64,000 nucleotides of DNA, taken from NCBI RefSeq assembly GCF_004348445.1, contig NZ_SMKV01000015.1, positions 87,290 to 151,289 of the forward strand, given 5' to 3'. The stretch's first letter is position 1. Every line of letters starts with the position of its first letter. This DNA comes from Saccharopolyspora aridisoli (GTDB taxonomy: Bacteria > Actinomycetota > Actinomycetes > Mycobacteriales > Pseudonocardiaceae). Under the pieces are notes generated by a model that saw only the letters and a program-made list of their open reading frames with translations, was not told where the DNA came from and made no database searches. This document shows positions 1 through 9,329 of this stretch, piece by piece. Made by a program: the position numbers and the translations under genes.

Positions 1-36
1 GGGTAAGCGGGCTCTGACGGGTGCACGGGGTCCCCT
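1..36 (+). ncRNA. ffs: Signal recognition particle RNA (4.5S-like), 3' part only
   Basis: The window opens with what looks like the 3' strand of a small bacterial SRP RNA. A GGGTAAGCGGG block is followed by TGACGGGTGCACGGGGTCCCC, which resembles the segment after the GGAAGGAAGCAG loop in actinobacterial 4.5S RNAs. A short T-rich stretch follows at 36-43. The 5' half, including the diagnostic tetraloop, lies outside the window. The position directly upstream of dnaX fits the usual actinobacterial arrangement. This is recognised by eye; a covariance-model search with flanking sequence would settle it. Confidence 0.55.
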
Positions 37-97
37 TACTTTTCAGGGAAGCTCACCCTGGTCCGAGTTGTCAGCCCGACCGCGTAGGGTTCCGACC

Positions 98-2278
98 GTG
101 GCGCTCGCCCTCTACCGCAAGTACCGTCCGGCGACCTTCGCTGAGGTCGCCGGGCAGGAACACGTCACCGAGCCGTTGCGGACCGCGCTGTCCGCCGGGC
201 GGATCAACCACGCATACCTGTTCTCCGGCCCGCGCGGCTGCGGCAAGACCTCCAGCGCGCGCATCCTGGCGCGGTCGCTGAACTGCGCCCAGGGCCCGAC
301 GGCGGACCCGTGCGGTGAGTGCGACTCCTGCGTGTCGCTCGCGCCCGAGGGTGGCGGCAGCGTCGACGTCGTCGAGCTCGACGCGGCCAGCCACGGTGGT
401 GTCGACGACACCCGCGAGCTGCGGGACCGCGCGTTCTTCGCGCCCGCCCAGTCGCGGTACCGGATCTTCATCATCGACGAGGCCCACATGGTCACCACGC
501 AGGGCTTCAACGCCCTGCTGAAGATCGTCGAGGAGCCGCCGGAACACCTGATCTTCGTCTTCGCCACCACCGAACCGGACAAGGTGCTGACCACCATCCG
601 GTCCCGGACCCACCACTACCCGTTCCGGCTGATGCCGCCGGGTGTGATGCGCGAGCTGGTGGAGCGGATCTGCGCCGACGAGGGCGTCAAGGTCGAACCG
701 GCAGTGTTCCCGCTGGTCATCCGTGCTGGTGGTGGTTCGGCGCGAGACACCTTGAGCGTGCTCGACCAGCTGCTGGCCGGTGCCGGTGACGAGGGCGTCA
801 CCTACGAGCGGGCCGTCGCGCTGCTCGGGGTCACCGACGTCGCGCTGATCGACGACATGGTCGACGCGCTCGCGGCCGGCGACGCCGCCTCCGTCTACGG
901 CACGGTCGAGCGGCTGGTGGAGGCCGGGCACGACCCGCGCCGGTTCGGCTCCGACCTGCTGGACCGGCTGCGCGACCTGGTGCTGCTCAGCTCGGTTCCG
1001 GACGCGGGCGAGCGGGGTCTGGTGGAGACCACCGGGGACGAGCTCACCCGCATGCAGCAGCAGGCCGAGCAGCTGGGCGTGGCGACGCTGTCGAGGTTCG
1101 CCGAGATCGTCCACACCGGACTGTCCGAGATGCGCGGAGCCACGGCGCCGCGCCTGCTGCTGGAACTGCTGTGCGCGCGGATGCTGCTGCCGGCCGTGTC
1201 GGACTCGGAAACCGCGCTGCTGCAACGACTCGAACGCGTCGAGCGCCGGATGACCATCGCGCCGGGCGAGGCCCCGGCCGCGGAACCCGCTGCTGCGGCG
1301 CCGGTTTCGAACGACGGCGACAAGCCGAAGCGGGTCTTCCAGCGACCGCACGAGCGCGCCGCCGCCGAGACCGCCCAAGAGGCGCCCGCCGCGCCGAAAC
1401 CGGCGCAAACCCCTGTCGCGCAGGAAAGGCCCGCACCCGCTCCGGCGCCTGAACCGGCACCGCAGCCGCCCGCCGCGCAGGCCGAAGAGCCTGCCGCAGC
1501 ACCGCTGCCGCAGCGTCCCGCCGAACCGCCGCGCCCGCCGGAGCCGGCCCCGGACCAGCCCGCCGCGTCCGCGCCGAACGGGTTCGACGCCGCAGCCGTG
1601 CGCCGGGTGTGGACCGACGTGCTGCAGGGCGTCGCCAAGCGCAACCGTCCGACGCAGGCGCTGCTGCTCAACGCCACCGTGCAGGACCTCAACGACAGCG
1701 TGCTGGTGCTGTCGATGCCGACGTCCGGGCTGGTCAAGCAGCTCGCGCAGCAGCGGCGGCTGGACTTCGTCCGGGAGTCGCTGCGCGAGGTCGTCGGCGG
1801 CGAGTGGGACATCCAGTGCGTCGAAGCCGGGGCGGCCCCGCCCGCCCGGCCTGCCGCGCCGAAGCAGCCCCCGCAACCACCGCAGCGCCCGTCGCAGCAG
1901 CAGGACGCCGCCCGGCAGCAGCCCACGGAGCAGCGCCCGCCGGAGCCGAAGCCGTCCCGAGGCAACGGGCAAGGCCCCAACGGTGCTGCTCAGCAGCGCG
2001 AACCCGGTGGTGCGCGCGGTGGTTCGGTCCCGCGCCCACCGGAACCCGATGACATCCCGCCGCCACCGGAGCCCCCGGACGAGGAACCCCCGCCGGACGA
2101 CATCCCGCCGCCACCGGAGCCGCAGCGCCCCGCGGCGCCGCCGGACGAGGAGGACCCGGAGTCGATGCTCGCCGAGTCCTCACCGATGGAGGCCGGAACG
2201 CGCGTCGGTCGCGATGCCGACTCGGCGGCCGTCGAGCTCTTCGAACGAGAGCTGGGCGCCCGCCGCATCGAGGGCTGA
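98..2278 (+). CDS. dnaX: DNA polymerase III subunit gamma/tau
   Basis: This is the clamp-loader ATPase of the replisome, which loads the beta clamp and tethers the polymerase cores. The GTG at 98 gives 726 residues beginning MALALYRKYRP, the conserved DnaX N terminus; a TTG at 68 would add ten unconserved residues. Walker A (GPRGCGKTS) is at residues 44-52, zinc-binding cysteines follow at about 65-80 (DPCGECDSC), and Walker B (FIIDEAHM) comes after. From about residue 400 the protein is Pro/Ala rich with a tau-like helical segment around 510-590, then a Pro/Glu-rich tail with repeated DDIPPPPEP. I saw no slippery heptamer that would make a separate gamma form. It lies just after the SRP RNA gene. 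Confidence 0.97.
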   Translation: MALALYRKYRPATFAEVAGQEHVTEPLRTALSAGRINHAYLFSGPRGCGKTSSARILARSLNCAQGPTADPCGECDSCVSLAPEGGGSVDVVELDAASHGGVDDTRELRDRAFFAPAQSRYRIFIIDEAHMVTTQGFNALLKIVEEPPEHLIFVFATTEPDKVLTTIRSRTHHYPFRLMPPGVMRELVERICADEGVKVEPAVFPLVIRAGGGSARDTLSVLDQLLAGAGDEGVTYERAVALLGVTDVALIDDMVDALAAGDAASVYGTVERLVEAGHDPRRFGSDLLDRLRDLVLLSSVPDAGERGLVETTGDELTRMQQQAEQLGVATLSRFAEIVHTGLSEMRGATAPRLLLELLCARMLLPAVSDSETALLQRLERVERRMTIAPGEAPAAEPAAAAPVSNDGDKPKRVFQRPHERAAAETAQEAPAAPKPAQTPVAQERPAPAPAPEPAPQPPAAQAEEPAAAPLPQRPAEPPRPPEPAPDQPAASAPNGFDAAAVRRVWTDVLQGVAKRNRPTQALLLNATVQDLNDSVLVLSMPTSGLVKQLAQQRRLDFVRESLREVVGGEWDIQCVEAGAAPPARPAAPKQPPQPPQRPSQQQDAARQQPTEQRPPEPKPSRGNGQGPNGAAQQREPGGARGGSVPRPPEPDDIPPPPEPPDEEPPPDDIPPPPEPQRPAAPPDEEDPESMLAESSPMEAGTRVGRDADSAAVELFERELGARRIEG

Positions 2279-2292
2279 CGCTGCCGTCAGCC
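2273..2292. terminator. Hairpin spanning both stop codons of dnaX and the S9 peptidase
   Basis: GGCTGACG (2273-2280) pairs perfectly with CGTCAGCC (2285-2292) across a 4-nt loop. The left arm contains the dnaX TGA and the right arm contains the TCA that is the stop of the convergent peptidase. No T-tract follows on either strand, so any termination would not be classically intrinsic. Confidence 0.5.
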
Positions 2293-4089
2293 GAGGTGCC
2301 GGGCGAGGAAGGCGAGGGCCTTCGGGTAGGCGTCGAGGCGGTTGGAGCGCTTGGCGAGACCGTGGCCCTCGTCGGGGTACACGTGGAACTCGCACGCTAC
2401 GTCGTTGCCGCGCACCGCTTCCACGATCTGCTCGGCCTCGCTCAGCGGCACGCGCGGATCGTTGGCGCCGTGGAGGACGAACAGCGGTGCGGCGATGGAG
2501 GAGGCTCGGGTGAGCGGGGACGCCTCGCGGAGGAAGTCGGCGTCGGTGGCGAGGCTGCCGTACTCGCGTTCCCGGTGGGCCCGACGGTAGGGCGCGGTGT
2601 TCTCCAAGAACGTGACCAGCGAGGAGATGCCGACGATGTCCACGCCCGCCGCCCACAGCTCGGGCTGGAAGGCCAGTCCGGCGAGCACCATGTAGCCGCC
2701 GTAGGACCCGCCCCACAGCGCCGCGCGGGATGGGTCGACGCCCGCCGCGGGCAACCACTGGTGCAGGTCGGCGAGGTCTTCGACGGATTCGAGCCGGTTG
2801 CGGGCGTCGTCGGCTGAGTACCAGGTCTTGCCGTAGCCGGTGGAGCCCCGGACGTTGGGCACCAGCACCGTGTGGCCGCGGGCGACCATCGCCTGCACCA
2901 ACGGGTGGAACGCGCGCACCGACTCGCTCTCCGGTCCGCCGTGGATGAGCAGCACGGCCGAACCGTCCGGCTCGGCAGGGGAGTAGCGGAAGCACGGGAT
3001 CTGCTGGCCGTCGCGAGCGGGAACCCGGTGCACGCTCGGCTCGGCGAGGGCTTCTCCGGCCAACTGCGCAGCTGAAACGGTCAGCGGTGCGCAGCTGCGG
3101 GCGGTGATGTCGACGAGCAGCACGTCACCGGGTGAGGTGGGGGAGCTGAAGGTGAGCGCCGCGAACCGGGAGTCCGGTGACCAGACCGGCTCGGGCAGCG
3201 GGAACCCGCACCAGCCCTCGGTCGGCAGCGCGATGTCCAGCAGGTGCTCACCGGTCTCGGCGTCGTGCAGGGCGGGCCGGTGCGCGCCGTCGACGGCGGT
3301 CAGCACGAGCAGGGTGCGCCCGTCCGGCGACAACCGGCCGGTGAGGTCGTGCGAAGGGGAGGTCACCAGCCACCGGTGCTCACCGGTGCGCGGGTCCAGC
3401 CGAGCGATGCCGGTGTGCTCGCGCCCGGCATCGCTGGTCACGACCAGCCCTCCGGCCTGCCACCCGGGGTTCAGGTGGCGTGCGGCGACGTCGCGGCCGA
3501 TGAGCTCGCGCAGCCGGTCGGACCCGGTCCCGGGCATGATCTCGGCCAGCAGCACCTGGTCGGACAGGGGTCTCGCGGCGGGCACGGTGATCGCCGCCCA
3601 GCGGGAGCCGGGGTCGATCGAGACCTCGGCGACCATCCCGCCGCCGTCGTAGAGGACGTGCTCCTCGCCGGTGACGGCGCTGCGGATCACCACGTCGAAG
3701 TCGACGCCGTTGCGGCGGTTGGTGGCGTAGACGATGCGGCCGGGCAGCACGTCGAGCAGCCGGTGCACGTGCTCGGGGTCGCGGACCAGCGGCTCCAAGT
3801 CGGACAGCTGAGCCGGTCGCCGCCGGCGGTCGTCGAGGCGCAGCAGCGACAGCTGGCCGCGTTCGTTGCCGTCGCTGTCGTGCTGCACCACCACGGCGCG
3901 CTCGCCGGGCAGGTAGCGGCCGGTGACGGCGCCGGTCAGCGCGGTCAGCTCGGTGCGCTTGTCGTCGGCGAGCTCCACCAGCTGCACCGACCCTGACTCG
4001 TCACAGCCCGCGAGCACCCGTCCGTCGTCGGTCACGTCGAACGCGCGCCAGGTGGTCAGTTCCAGCAGCCGTGTGATGTCCAGCGTCAC
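2287..4089 (-). CDS. S9 family (prolyl oligopeptidase-type) serine peptidase
   Basis: A 600-residue protein with a beta-propeller-like N-terminal part and a C-terminal alpha/beta-hydrolase peptidase domain. The catalytic triad is visible: Ser462 in GGSYGGYM, Asp544 in HGANDPRVP and His576 in PDEGHG. An oxyanion-type HGGP motif is at about 383. No signal peptide is seen, so it is probably cytoplasmic, cleaving small peptides or acyl-aminoacyl substrates; the substrate cannot be read from sequence. It is convergent to dnaX and divergent from ybaB, so it sits inside the usual dnaX-ybaB-recR order. A paralogue lies at 44317-46152. Confidence 0.9.
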   Translation of the reverse strand: MTLDITRLLELTTWRAFDVTDDGRVLAGCDESGSVQLVELADDKRTELTALTGAVTGRYLPGERAVVVQHDSDGNERGQLSLLRLDDRRRRPAQLSDLEPLVRDPEHVHRLLDVLPGRIVYATNRRNGVDFDVVIRSAVTGEEHVLYDGGGMVAEVSIDPGSRWAAITVPAARPLSDQVLLAEIMPGTGSDRLRELIGRDVAARHLNPGWQAGGLVVTSDAGREHTGIARLDPRTGEHRWLVTSPSHDLTGRLSPDGRTLLVLTAVDGAHRPALHDAETGEHLLDIALPTEGWCGFPLPEPVWSPDSRFAALTFSSPTSPGDVLLVDITARSCAPLTVSAAQLAGEALAEPSVHRVPARDGQQIPCFRYSPAEPDGSAVLLIHGGPESESVRAFHPLVQAMVARGHTVLVPNVRGSTGYGKTWYSADDARNRLESVEDLADLHQWLPAAGVDPSRAALWGGSYGGYMVLAGLAFQPELWAAGVDIVGISSLVTFLENTAPYRRAHREREYGSLATDADFLREASPLTRASSIAAPLFVLHGANDPRVPLSEAEQIVEAVRGNDVACEFHVYPDEGHGLAKRSNRLDAYPKALAFLARHLG

Positions 4090-4305
4090 GTGAGCACCTT
4101 GTCACGTCGTGTGATGACGACCAAGGATGGGAGCTTGCCCCGTTCGTCGTGCGAGGGGCGTGGCCACGAGGCGTGAAGGCCACCTCGCGGCTGGCCCCGC
4201 CACCCGCAACGCTGAGCAAGGTGAGTTCAGAGCTGGGACGGCAGAACCTCTACGCTGGTCTTGTGCCCCGTGCGGGGGTACTCACCCGGGCGATGAGGAG
4301 TAACG

Positions 4306-4650
4306 GTGCAGCCAGGTGGCCAGCCGAACATGCAGCAGATCATGGAACAGGCGCAGAAGATGCAGGAGCAGCTGATGTCTGCGCAGCAGGAGCTCGCCGA
4401 TGCGGAGGTCACCGGGAGCGCCGGTGGCGAGCTGGTGACCGCGACCGTCACCGGTGCCGGGGAGCTCAAGGGACTGGTGATCGACCCGAAGGCGGCCGAT
4501 CCGGAGGACACCGAGACGCTGGCGGACCTGGTCGTGGCGGCCGTCCGCGACGCCAACCGGGCCGCGCAGGAGTTGCAGGCGCAGAAGATGGGCCCGCTGA
4601 CGGGCGGTCTGGGCGGCGGCCTGGGCGAGCTCGGCCTGCCGGGTCTGTGA
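4306..4650 (+). CDS. YbaB/EbfC family nucleoid-associated protein
   Basis: A 114-residue, Gln/Met-rich protein starting [20 protein letters not shown], with the conserved [16 protein letters not shown] core of the YbaB/EbfC family. These small dimeric proteins bind DNA and are almost always encoded between dnaX and recR. The GTG start has a GAGGAG Shine-Dalgarno 6-7 nt upstream. A TACGCT element at about 4251 is a candidate -10. recR follows after 16 nt, so the two genes are probably co-transcribed. A glycine-rich C terminus ([11 protein letters not shown]) follows the core. Confidence 0.93.
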   Translation: MQPGGQPNMQQIMEQAQKMQEQLMSAQQELADAEVTGSAGGELVTATVTGAGELKGLVIDPKAADPEDTETLADLVVAAVRDANRAAQELQAQKMGPLTGGLGGGLGELGLPGL

Positions 4651-4666
4651 TCCGGGGCGAGTCGAC

Positions 4667-5263
4667 GTGTACGAGGGTCCGGTACAGGATTTGATCGATG
4701 AGCTGGGGCGCCTTCCCGGCATCGGTCCGAAGGGCGCGCAGCGCATCGCCTTCCACCTGTTGGCCGCGGAGCCGGCGGACGTGACCCGGCTGCAGGAGGT
4801 CCTGCAGCAGGTCAAGGAGGGCGTGGTGTTCTGCGACGTCTGTGGCAACGTCTCCGAGGAGACGACCTGCCGCATCTGCCGGGACGCCCGGCGGGACAAG
4901 ACGCTGGTCTGCGTGGTGGAGGAGCCCAAGGACGTGCTCGCGGTGGAGCGCACCCGCGAGTTCAAGGGCCGCTACCACGTGCTCGGTGGTGCGCTCGACC
5001 CGTTGTCGGGCGTCGGACCGGATCAGCTCCGGGTCCGGGAGCTGCTGGCGCGGATCGGGACCGACGAGATCAGCGAGGTGATCATCGCGACGGACCCGAA
5101 CACCGAGGGCGAGGCGACCGCGACGTATTTGGTGCGGATGTTGCGCGACTTCCCGGGTCTGAACGTCACGCGGCTCGCTTCCGGACTTCCGATGGGTGGC
5201 GACCTCGAGTTCGCCGATGAATTGACGCTCGGCCGGGCTCTGTCCGGTCGTCGTTCGATGTAG
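4667..5263 (+). CDS. recR: Recombination mediator protein RecR
   Basis: A 198-residue recombination mediator that acts with RecO/RecF to load RecA on gapped DNA. An N-terminal helix-hairpin-helix ([11 protein letters not shown], residues 16-26) is followed by a four-cysteine zinc finger (Cys56, Cys59, Cys68, Cys71). A Toprim domain begins near residue 80, with [12 protein letters not shown] and [12 protein letters not shown]. The length matches the family. The GTG start lies 16 nt after ybaB. A loose hairpin at 5308-5348 follows the gene. Confidence 0.97.
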   Translation: MYEGPVQDLIDELGRLPGIGPKGAQRIAFHLLAAEPADVTRLQEVLQQVKEGVVFCDVCGNVSEETTCRICRDARRDKTLVCVVEEPKDVLAVERTREFKGRYHVLGGALDPLSGVGPDQLRVRELLARIGTDEISEVIIATDPNTEGEATATYLVRMLRDFPGLNVTRLASGLPMGGDLEFADELTLGRALSGRRSM

Positions 5264-5589
5264 TAAGCGAGAACGGTCAAGCGCGAACAAATCAATAGCG
5301 GGAACGGCGGCGCCTTTCTTCTCGGGAATCACGGGAGGTCAGGCGCCGTCTTCGTGTTCGCGAGGAAACAAGTCGCCAGGTCCTTGACTAGGACGATTCC
5401 TTCCTCTATTCGCCCGCGTTAGCGTAGAACTCGCAGTTCTTGCAAGGCCCTCCTCCTGCTCGGTCGCCCCGATCTCCAAGGGCCGCCTAAGTAGCGCGAT
5501 CGTAACCTTGATTGTTCCATTCCACTCCTTTCGAGGGTTACTCTCACGGAACTCTGCTGCCTATGGACACAAACGGGTGGGTAAATCCA
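5264..5589 (+). promoter_or_regulatory. Intergenic region: recR hairpin and candidate promoter of the ABC operon
   Basis: No gene is visible in these 326 bases. CGGCGCCT (5308-5315) pairs with AGGCGCCG (5341-5348) and may end recR transcription. TTGACT (5384-5389), a 17-nt spacer and TATTCG (5407-5412) form a sigma-70-like promoter candidate for the transporter operon, leaving a leader of about 170 nt. The region is visibly less GC-rich than the flanking genes. The leader contains no riboswitch that I recognise. Confidence 0.4.
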
Positions 5590-7284
5590 ATGAGTAGAGC
5601 TCCATCGGTGCGGCGAAGCGGAACCCGCTCTCTGCGTCGGGTCATCACGGTCGGCATCGCTTTCGCAACCGCTGCGTCCCTGGCGGGCTGCGCGCAATCC
5701 GAGCGCGGGGCCGGTGGCGGAGAGGGCGGCACCTTCACCTTCGGTGCGGCCGGTGCTCCGGACCTGTTCGATCCCTTCTACGCCTCCGACGGGGAGACCT
5801 TCCGCGTCACCCGGCAGCTGATGGAGGGCCTGGTCAACTTCAAGCCGGGCTCGGTCGAGGTCGAACCGTCCCTGGCCGAGAGCTGGGAGCAGACGCCGGA
5901 CGGCAAGACCTGGACGTTCAAGCTGCGCAGCGGTGTGAAGTTCCACGACGGCACGGACTTCAACTCCGACGCGGTCTGCAAGAACTTCCAGCGCTGGTAC
6001 AACCAGACCGGAGCCGGGCAGAACAACGCGCTGTCCTACTACTGGATCGAGAACTTCGGCGGCTTCGCCGACGGCAAGGCGCCCTCGCTGTTCCGGGACT
6101 GCGAGAACCCGGACCCGACCACCGCGGTCGTGCACCTGACCCGCGCGACCTCGAAGTTCCCCGACCTGCTGGGACTTCCGTCGTTCAGCATGCAGTCGCC
6201 GACGGCGATGGAGCAGTACAAGGCCAACGACGTGAAGGCGCAGGGCGACAGCTTCGTCTACCCCGAGTACGCCAAGGCCCACCCGACCGGCACGGGGCCG
6301 TTCGAGTTCGACTCCTACGACCAGTCCAACGGCACGATCAAGCTGGTCCGCAACGACCAGTACTGGGGCGACAAGACCAAGGTCAACGAGCTGATCTTCC
6401 GGATCATCCCGGACGAGACCGTCCGCAAGCAGGAGCTGGAGTCGGGCGCGATCGACGGCTACGACTTCCCCAACGCGGCCGACCTGAAGGCGCTGCGCGA
6501 CGCGGGCCACGACGTCCAGGTCCGCGACCCGTTCAACATCATGTACCTGGGGATCACCCAGAAGAACAACCCGGCGCTGCAGAACCTCAAGGTCCGGCAG
6601 GCCCTGGCCCACGCGGTGGACCGGGAAACGCTGGTCAAGGCCAACCTGCCGGAAGGCGCCTCGGTGGCCAGCCAGTTCTACCCGGAGAACGTCGACGGCT
6701 ACGCCCCCGACGTGCAGCAGTACCCGCACGATCCGGCCAAGGCCAAGCAACTGCTCGCCGAGGCGGGCGCGTCGAACCTGACGGTGAACTTCTACTGGCC
6801 GACCGAGGTCACCCGGCCCTACATGCCGGACCCGCAGGGCATCTACAACGCCCTCGCCGAAGACCTGCGCGAAGCCGGCATCACCGTCAACCCGGTGAGC
6901 AAGCCGTGGAACGGCGGCTACATCGACGACGTCGACAACGCCAAGGCCGACATCTTCCTGCTCGGCTGGACCGGTGACTACAACACGCCGGACAACTTCA
7001 TCGGCACGTTCTTCGGCACGCCGACCAACCGCTTCCACACCGCGGGAGCACCGTGGGGTGAGGACCTGGCGGGGCAGCTGCGGGCGGCCGATTCCGAGCC
7101 GGACGCAGCCAAGCGCACCTCGATGTACCAGGACATCAACCGCAAGCTGCTGTCCGAGTACCTGCCCGCGATCCCGCTGTCGCACTCGCCGCCGGCGATC
7201 GTGACGAGCTCCCGAGTCCAGGGTCTGGTGACCTCACCGCTGACCGCCGAGGAGTTCGCTTCGGTGAGCGTCTCGGAGCAGTGA
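5590..7284 (+). CDS. ABC transporter substrate-binding lipoprotein, peptide/nickel family 5
   Basis: The extracellular solute receptor of a peptide-type ABC importer. From the ATG at 5590 the protein has 564 residues with a lipoprotein signal: Arg-rich n-region, hydrophobic core and lipobox LAGC with Cys34 as the lipidated residue. The mature part has SBP_bac_5 features (GAPDLFDPFY, GKTWTFKLRSGVKFHDG, RQALAHAVDRETL). In-frame starts at 5512 and 5563 exist, but they add residues before the Arg-rich n-region, while GGGTGGG sits 9 nt before 5590. It is the first gene of a five-gene operon. Oligopeptide or dipeptide is the likeliest ligand; this is inference. Confidence 0.93.
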   Translation: MSRAPSVRRSGTRSLRRVITVGIAFATAASLAGCAQSERGAGGGEGGTFTFGAAGAPDLFDPFYASDGETFRVTRQLMEGLVNFKPGSVEVEPSLAESWEQTPDGKTWTFKLRSGVKFHDGTDFNSDAVCKNFQRWYNQTGAGQNNALSYYWIENFGGFADGKAPSLFRDCENPDPTTAVVHLTRATSKFPDLLGLPSFSMQSPTAMEQYKANDVKAQGDSFVYPEYAKAHPTGTGPFEFDSYDQSNGTIKLVRNDQYWGDKTKVNELIFRIIPDETVRKQELESGAIDGYDFPNAADLKALRDAGHDVQVRDPFNIMYLGITQKNNPALQNLKVRQALAHAVDRETLVKANLPEGASVASQFYPENVDGYAPDVQQYPHDPAKAKQLLAEAGASNLTVNFYWPTEVTRPYMPDPQGIYNALAEDLREAGITVNPVSKPWNGGYIDDVDNAKADIFLLGWTGDYNTPDNFIGTFFGTPTNRFHTAGAPWGEDLAGQLRAADSEPDAAKRTSMYQDINRKLLSEYLPAIPLSHSPPAIVTSSRVQGLVTSPLTAEEFASVSVSEQ

Positions 7285-7367
7285 TCCCGAGGTGCTGCGC
7301 GCGGGGCCGGTGCGAACCGGTTCCGCGCGCAGCACCCGGTTCGCTGACTTGAACACGGGGGTTTCGC

Positions 7368-8378
7368 GTGCTCCGCTTCACTGTTCGACGACTGGGACAG
7401 CTGGTGCTGGTCGTCTTCGTCCTGTCGATGCTGCTGTTCGGCTGGCTGCGCATGCTGCCGGGCGGACCGGTCTCTGCACTGCTGGGCGACCGCGCCACAC
7501 CGGCCGCGCGGGAGCAGCTCGAGAAGGCTCTCGGGCTCGACCAGCCGATCTTCGTGCAGTACTTCAAGTTCCTCGGCCGGGCGATCACCGGCGACTTCGG
7601 CACCTCGACCGGGGTGCAGCGCGGTGATTCCGCGCTGGAGGTGTTCATCACCCGCTTCCCGGCGACGCTGGAGCTGTCCATCCTGGCGCTGGTCCTGGCC
7701 GTGGTGGTCGGCATCCCGCTGGGGTACCTGGCCGCCCGCAAGCGCGGTGGATGGCTGGACAACCTGAGCATCACGTGGTCGCTGGTGGGCGTCGCCGTGC
7801 CGGTGTTCTTCCTGGCGTTCCTGCTGAAGTTCGTCTTCGCCATCGAGCTCGGCGCGCTGCCCGCCTCCGGGCGGCAGGACTCGGCGATCAACGCCACCCG
7901 GGTCACCGGCTTCTACGTCCTCGACGGGTTGCTGACCCGCGAGTGGGACGCCTCCTGGAACGCGTTGGTGCACCTCATCCTGCCCGCCATCGCGCTGTCG
8001 ACCATCCCGTTCGCGGTGATCTTCCGGATCACCCGGGCCGCGGTGCTCGACGTGATGGACGAGGACTACGTGCGCACCGCGCGCGCGAAGGGCTTGGGGC
8101 AGATGGTGATCCGGCGCAGGCACATCCTGCACAACGCGATGCTGCCGGTGGTCACCACCATCGGTCTGCAGACCGGTGCGCTGCTGGCGGGCGCGGTGCT
8201 GACCGAGCGGGTGTTCAACATCGCCGGTATCGGGCAGGCCGTCGCGATCGGCTTCGAACGCAAGGACTTCCCGGTGCTGCAGGTGGTCATCCTGGCATCC
8301 GCGATGGTCTACGTGCTGGTCAACCTCGTCGTCGACCTCTCGTACGCGTTGATCGACCCACGACTGCGGACACGGTGA
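7368..8378 (+). CDS. Peptide ABC transporter permease, DppB-like
   Basis: A 336-residue inner-membrane permease with an N-terminal transmembrane helix (LVLVVFVLSMLLFGWLRMLP). The BPD_transp_1 core carries the EAA-type loop near DEDYVRTARAKGLGQ, where the ATPase docks. PGGP after the first helix is typical of DppB/OppB. It follows the binding protein by 83 nt and precedes the second permease by 6 nt. The GTG start is supported by the family-typical MLRFTVRRLGQL beginning. Confidence 0.93.
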   Translation: MLRFTVRRLGQLVLVVFVLSMLLFGWLRMLPGGPVSALLGDRATPAAREQLEKALGLDQPIFVQYFKFLGRAITGDFGTSTGVQRGDSALEVFITRFPATLELSILALVLAVVVGIPLGYLAARKRGGWLDNLSITWSLVGVAVPVFFLAFLLKFVFAIELGALPASGRQDSAINATRVTGFYVLDGLLTREWDASWNALVHLILPAIALSTIPFAVIFRITRAAVLDVMDEDYVRTARAKGLGQMVIRRRHILHNAMLPVVTTIGLQTGALLAGAVLTERVFNIAGIGQAVAIGFERKDFPVLQVVILASAMVYVLVNLVVDLSYALIDPRLRTR

Positions 8379-8384
8379 GGGACG

Positions 8385-9317
8385 ATGGTGCTCAACACGC
8401 AGCGCAAGGACGGGCTCGACGCGCTGGCGGAATCGGCCTCCGACGCCGGTGTCAGCCTCGCCGCGTCGGCCTGGCGGAGGTTGCGCCGCAACCCGGTCTT
8501 CATCGTCGGTGCACTGGTCATCGTGGCGTTCGTGCTGCTGGCACTGCTGGCGCCGCTGCTGGCACCGCACGACCCGGCGCAACGCCTGCTGGAATCGCAG
8601 GTCTCCCGCGCGGAGAACACGATTCCGCCGTCGCAGCCCGGATTCCCGCTGGGTGGCGACCAGTACGGCCGTGACCTGCTTTCCCGGCTGCTGCTGGGCT
8701 CCCAGCAGACGCTGCTGGTGGCGGTCCTGGCCACCGTGATCGGCCTCGGCGGCGGTCTGGTGCTCGGCTTGCTCGCCGGTGCCTTCGGCGGCTGGGTGGA
8801 CTCGTTGGTCATGCGCATCGCCGACGTGATGCTGTCGGTGCCGTCGCTGCTGCTGGCGGTGTCGATCGGCGCGCTGTTCGCCGAGCAGACCCAGTTCACC
8901 GTGATCCTCGCGGTGGCGATCGTGCAGGTGCCGATCTTCGGACGGCTGCTGCGCGGCACGATGCTGGCGCAACGCAGCAGCGATCACGTGCTGGCGGCGC
9001 GGGCCCTCGGCGTCAAGGAGAGCGCGATCGTGTTCCGGCACATGCTGCCCAACGCGTTGGGGCCGGTGATCGTGCAGGCCACGCTGGTGCTGGCGGTGGC
9101 GATCATCGACGCGGCGGCGCTGTCCTTCCTGGGTCTGGGCGCGGCCGACGACTCGGTGCCGGAATGGGGCCAGATGCTCGGCGGCGCGCAGGACATCATC
9201 GACTCGCATCCGCAGCTGGCGTTCTGGCCCGCCGGTTGCATCATCCTGGTCGCCTTCGGGTTCACGCTGGTCGGCGAGTCGCTGCGCGACGCGTTGGACC
9301 CCAAGCGACGCCGGTAA
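8385..9317 (+). CDS. Peptide ABC transporter permease, DppC-like
   Basis: A 310-residue second permease. An N-terminal cytoplasmic tail of about 35 residues leads into a first helix ([22 protein letters not shown]), then the OppC N-terminal region with [17 protein letters not shown] and the transport core with an EAA-like loop ([15 protein letters not shown]). It ends in the usual DALDPKRRR. Spacing to both neighbours is 6-12 nt, which implies translation from one operon mRNA. Confidence 0.93.
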   Translation: MVLNTQRKDGLDALAESASDAGVSLAASAWRRLRRNPVFIVGALVIVAFVLLALLAPLLAPHDPAQRLLESQVSRAENTIPPSQPGFPLGGDQYGRDLLSRLLLGSQQTLLVAVLATVIGLGGGLVLGLLAGAFGGWVDSLVMRIADVMLSVPSLLLAVSIGALFAEQTQFTVILAVAIVQVPIFGRLLRGTMLAQRSSDHVLAARALGVKESAIVFRHMLPNALGPVIVQATLVLAVAIIDAAALSFLGLGAADDSVPEWGQMLGGAQDIIDSHPQLAFWPAGCIILVAFGFTLVGESLRDALDPKRRR

Positions 9318-9329
9318 GGGGAGTTGGCA

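Noticed and set aside
71..1972. 633-codon antisense frame in dnaX
   Set aside because: Shadow of the Pro-rich dnaX tail; no start context or domain.
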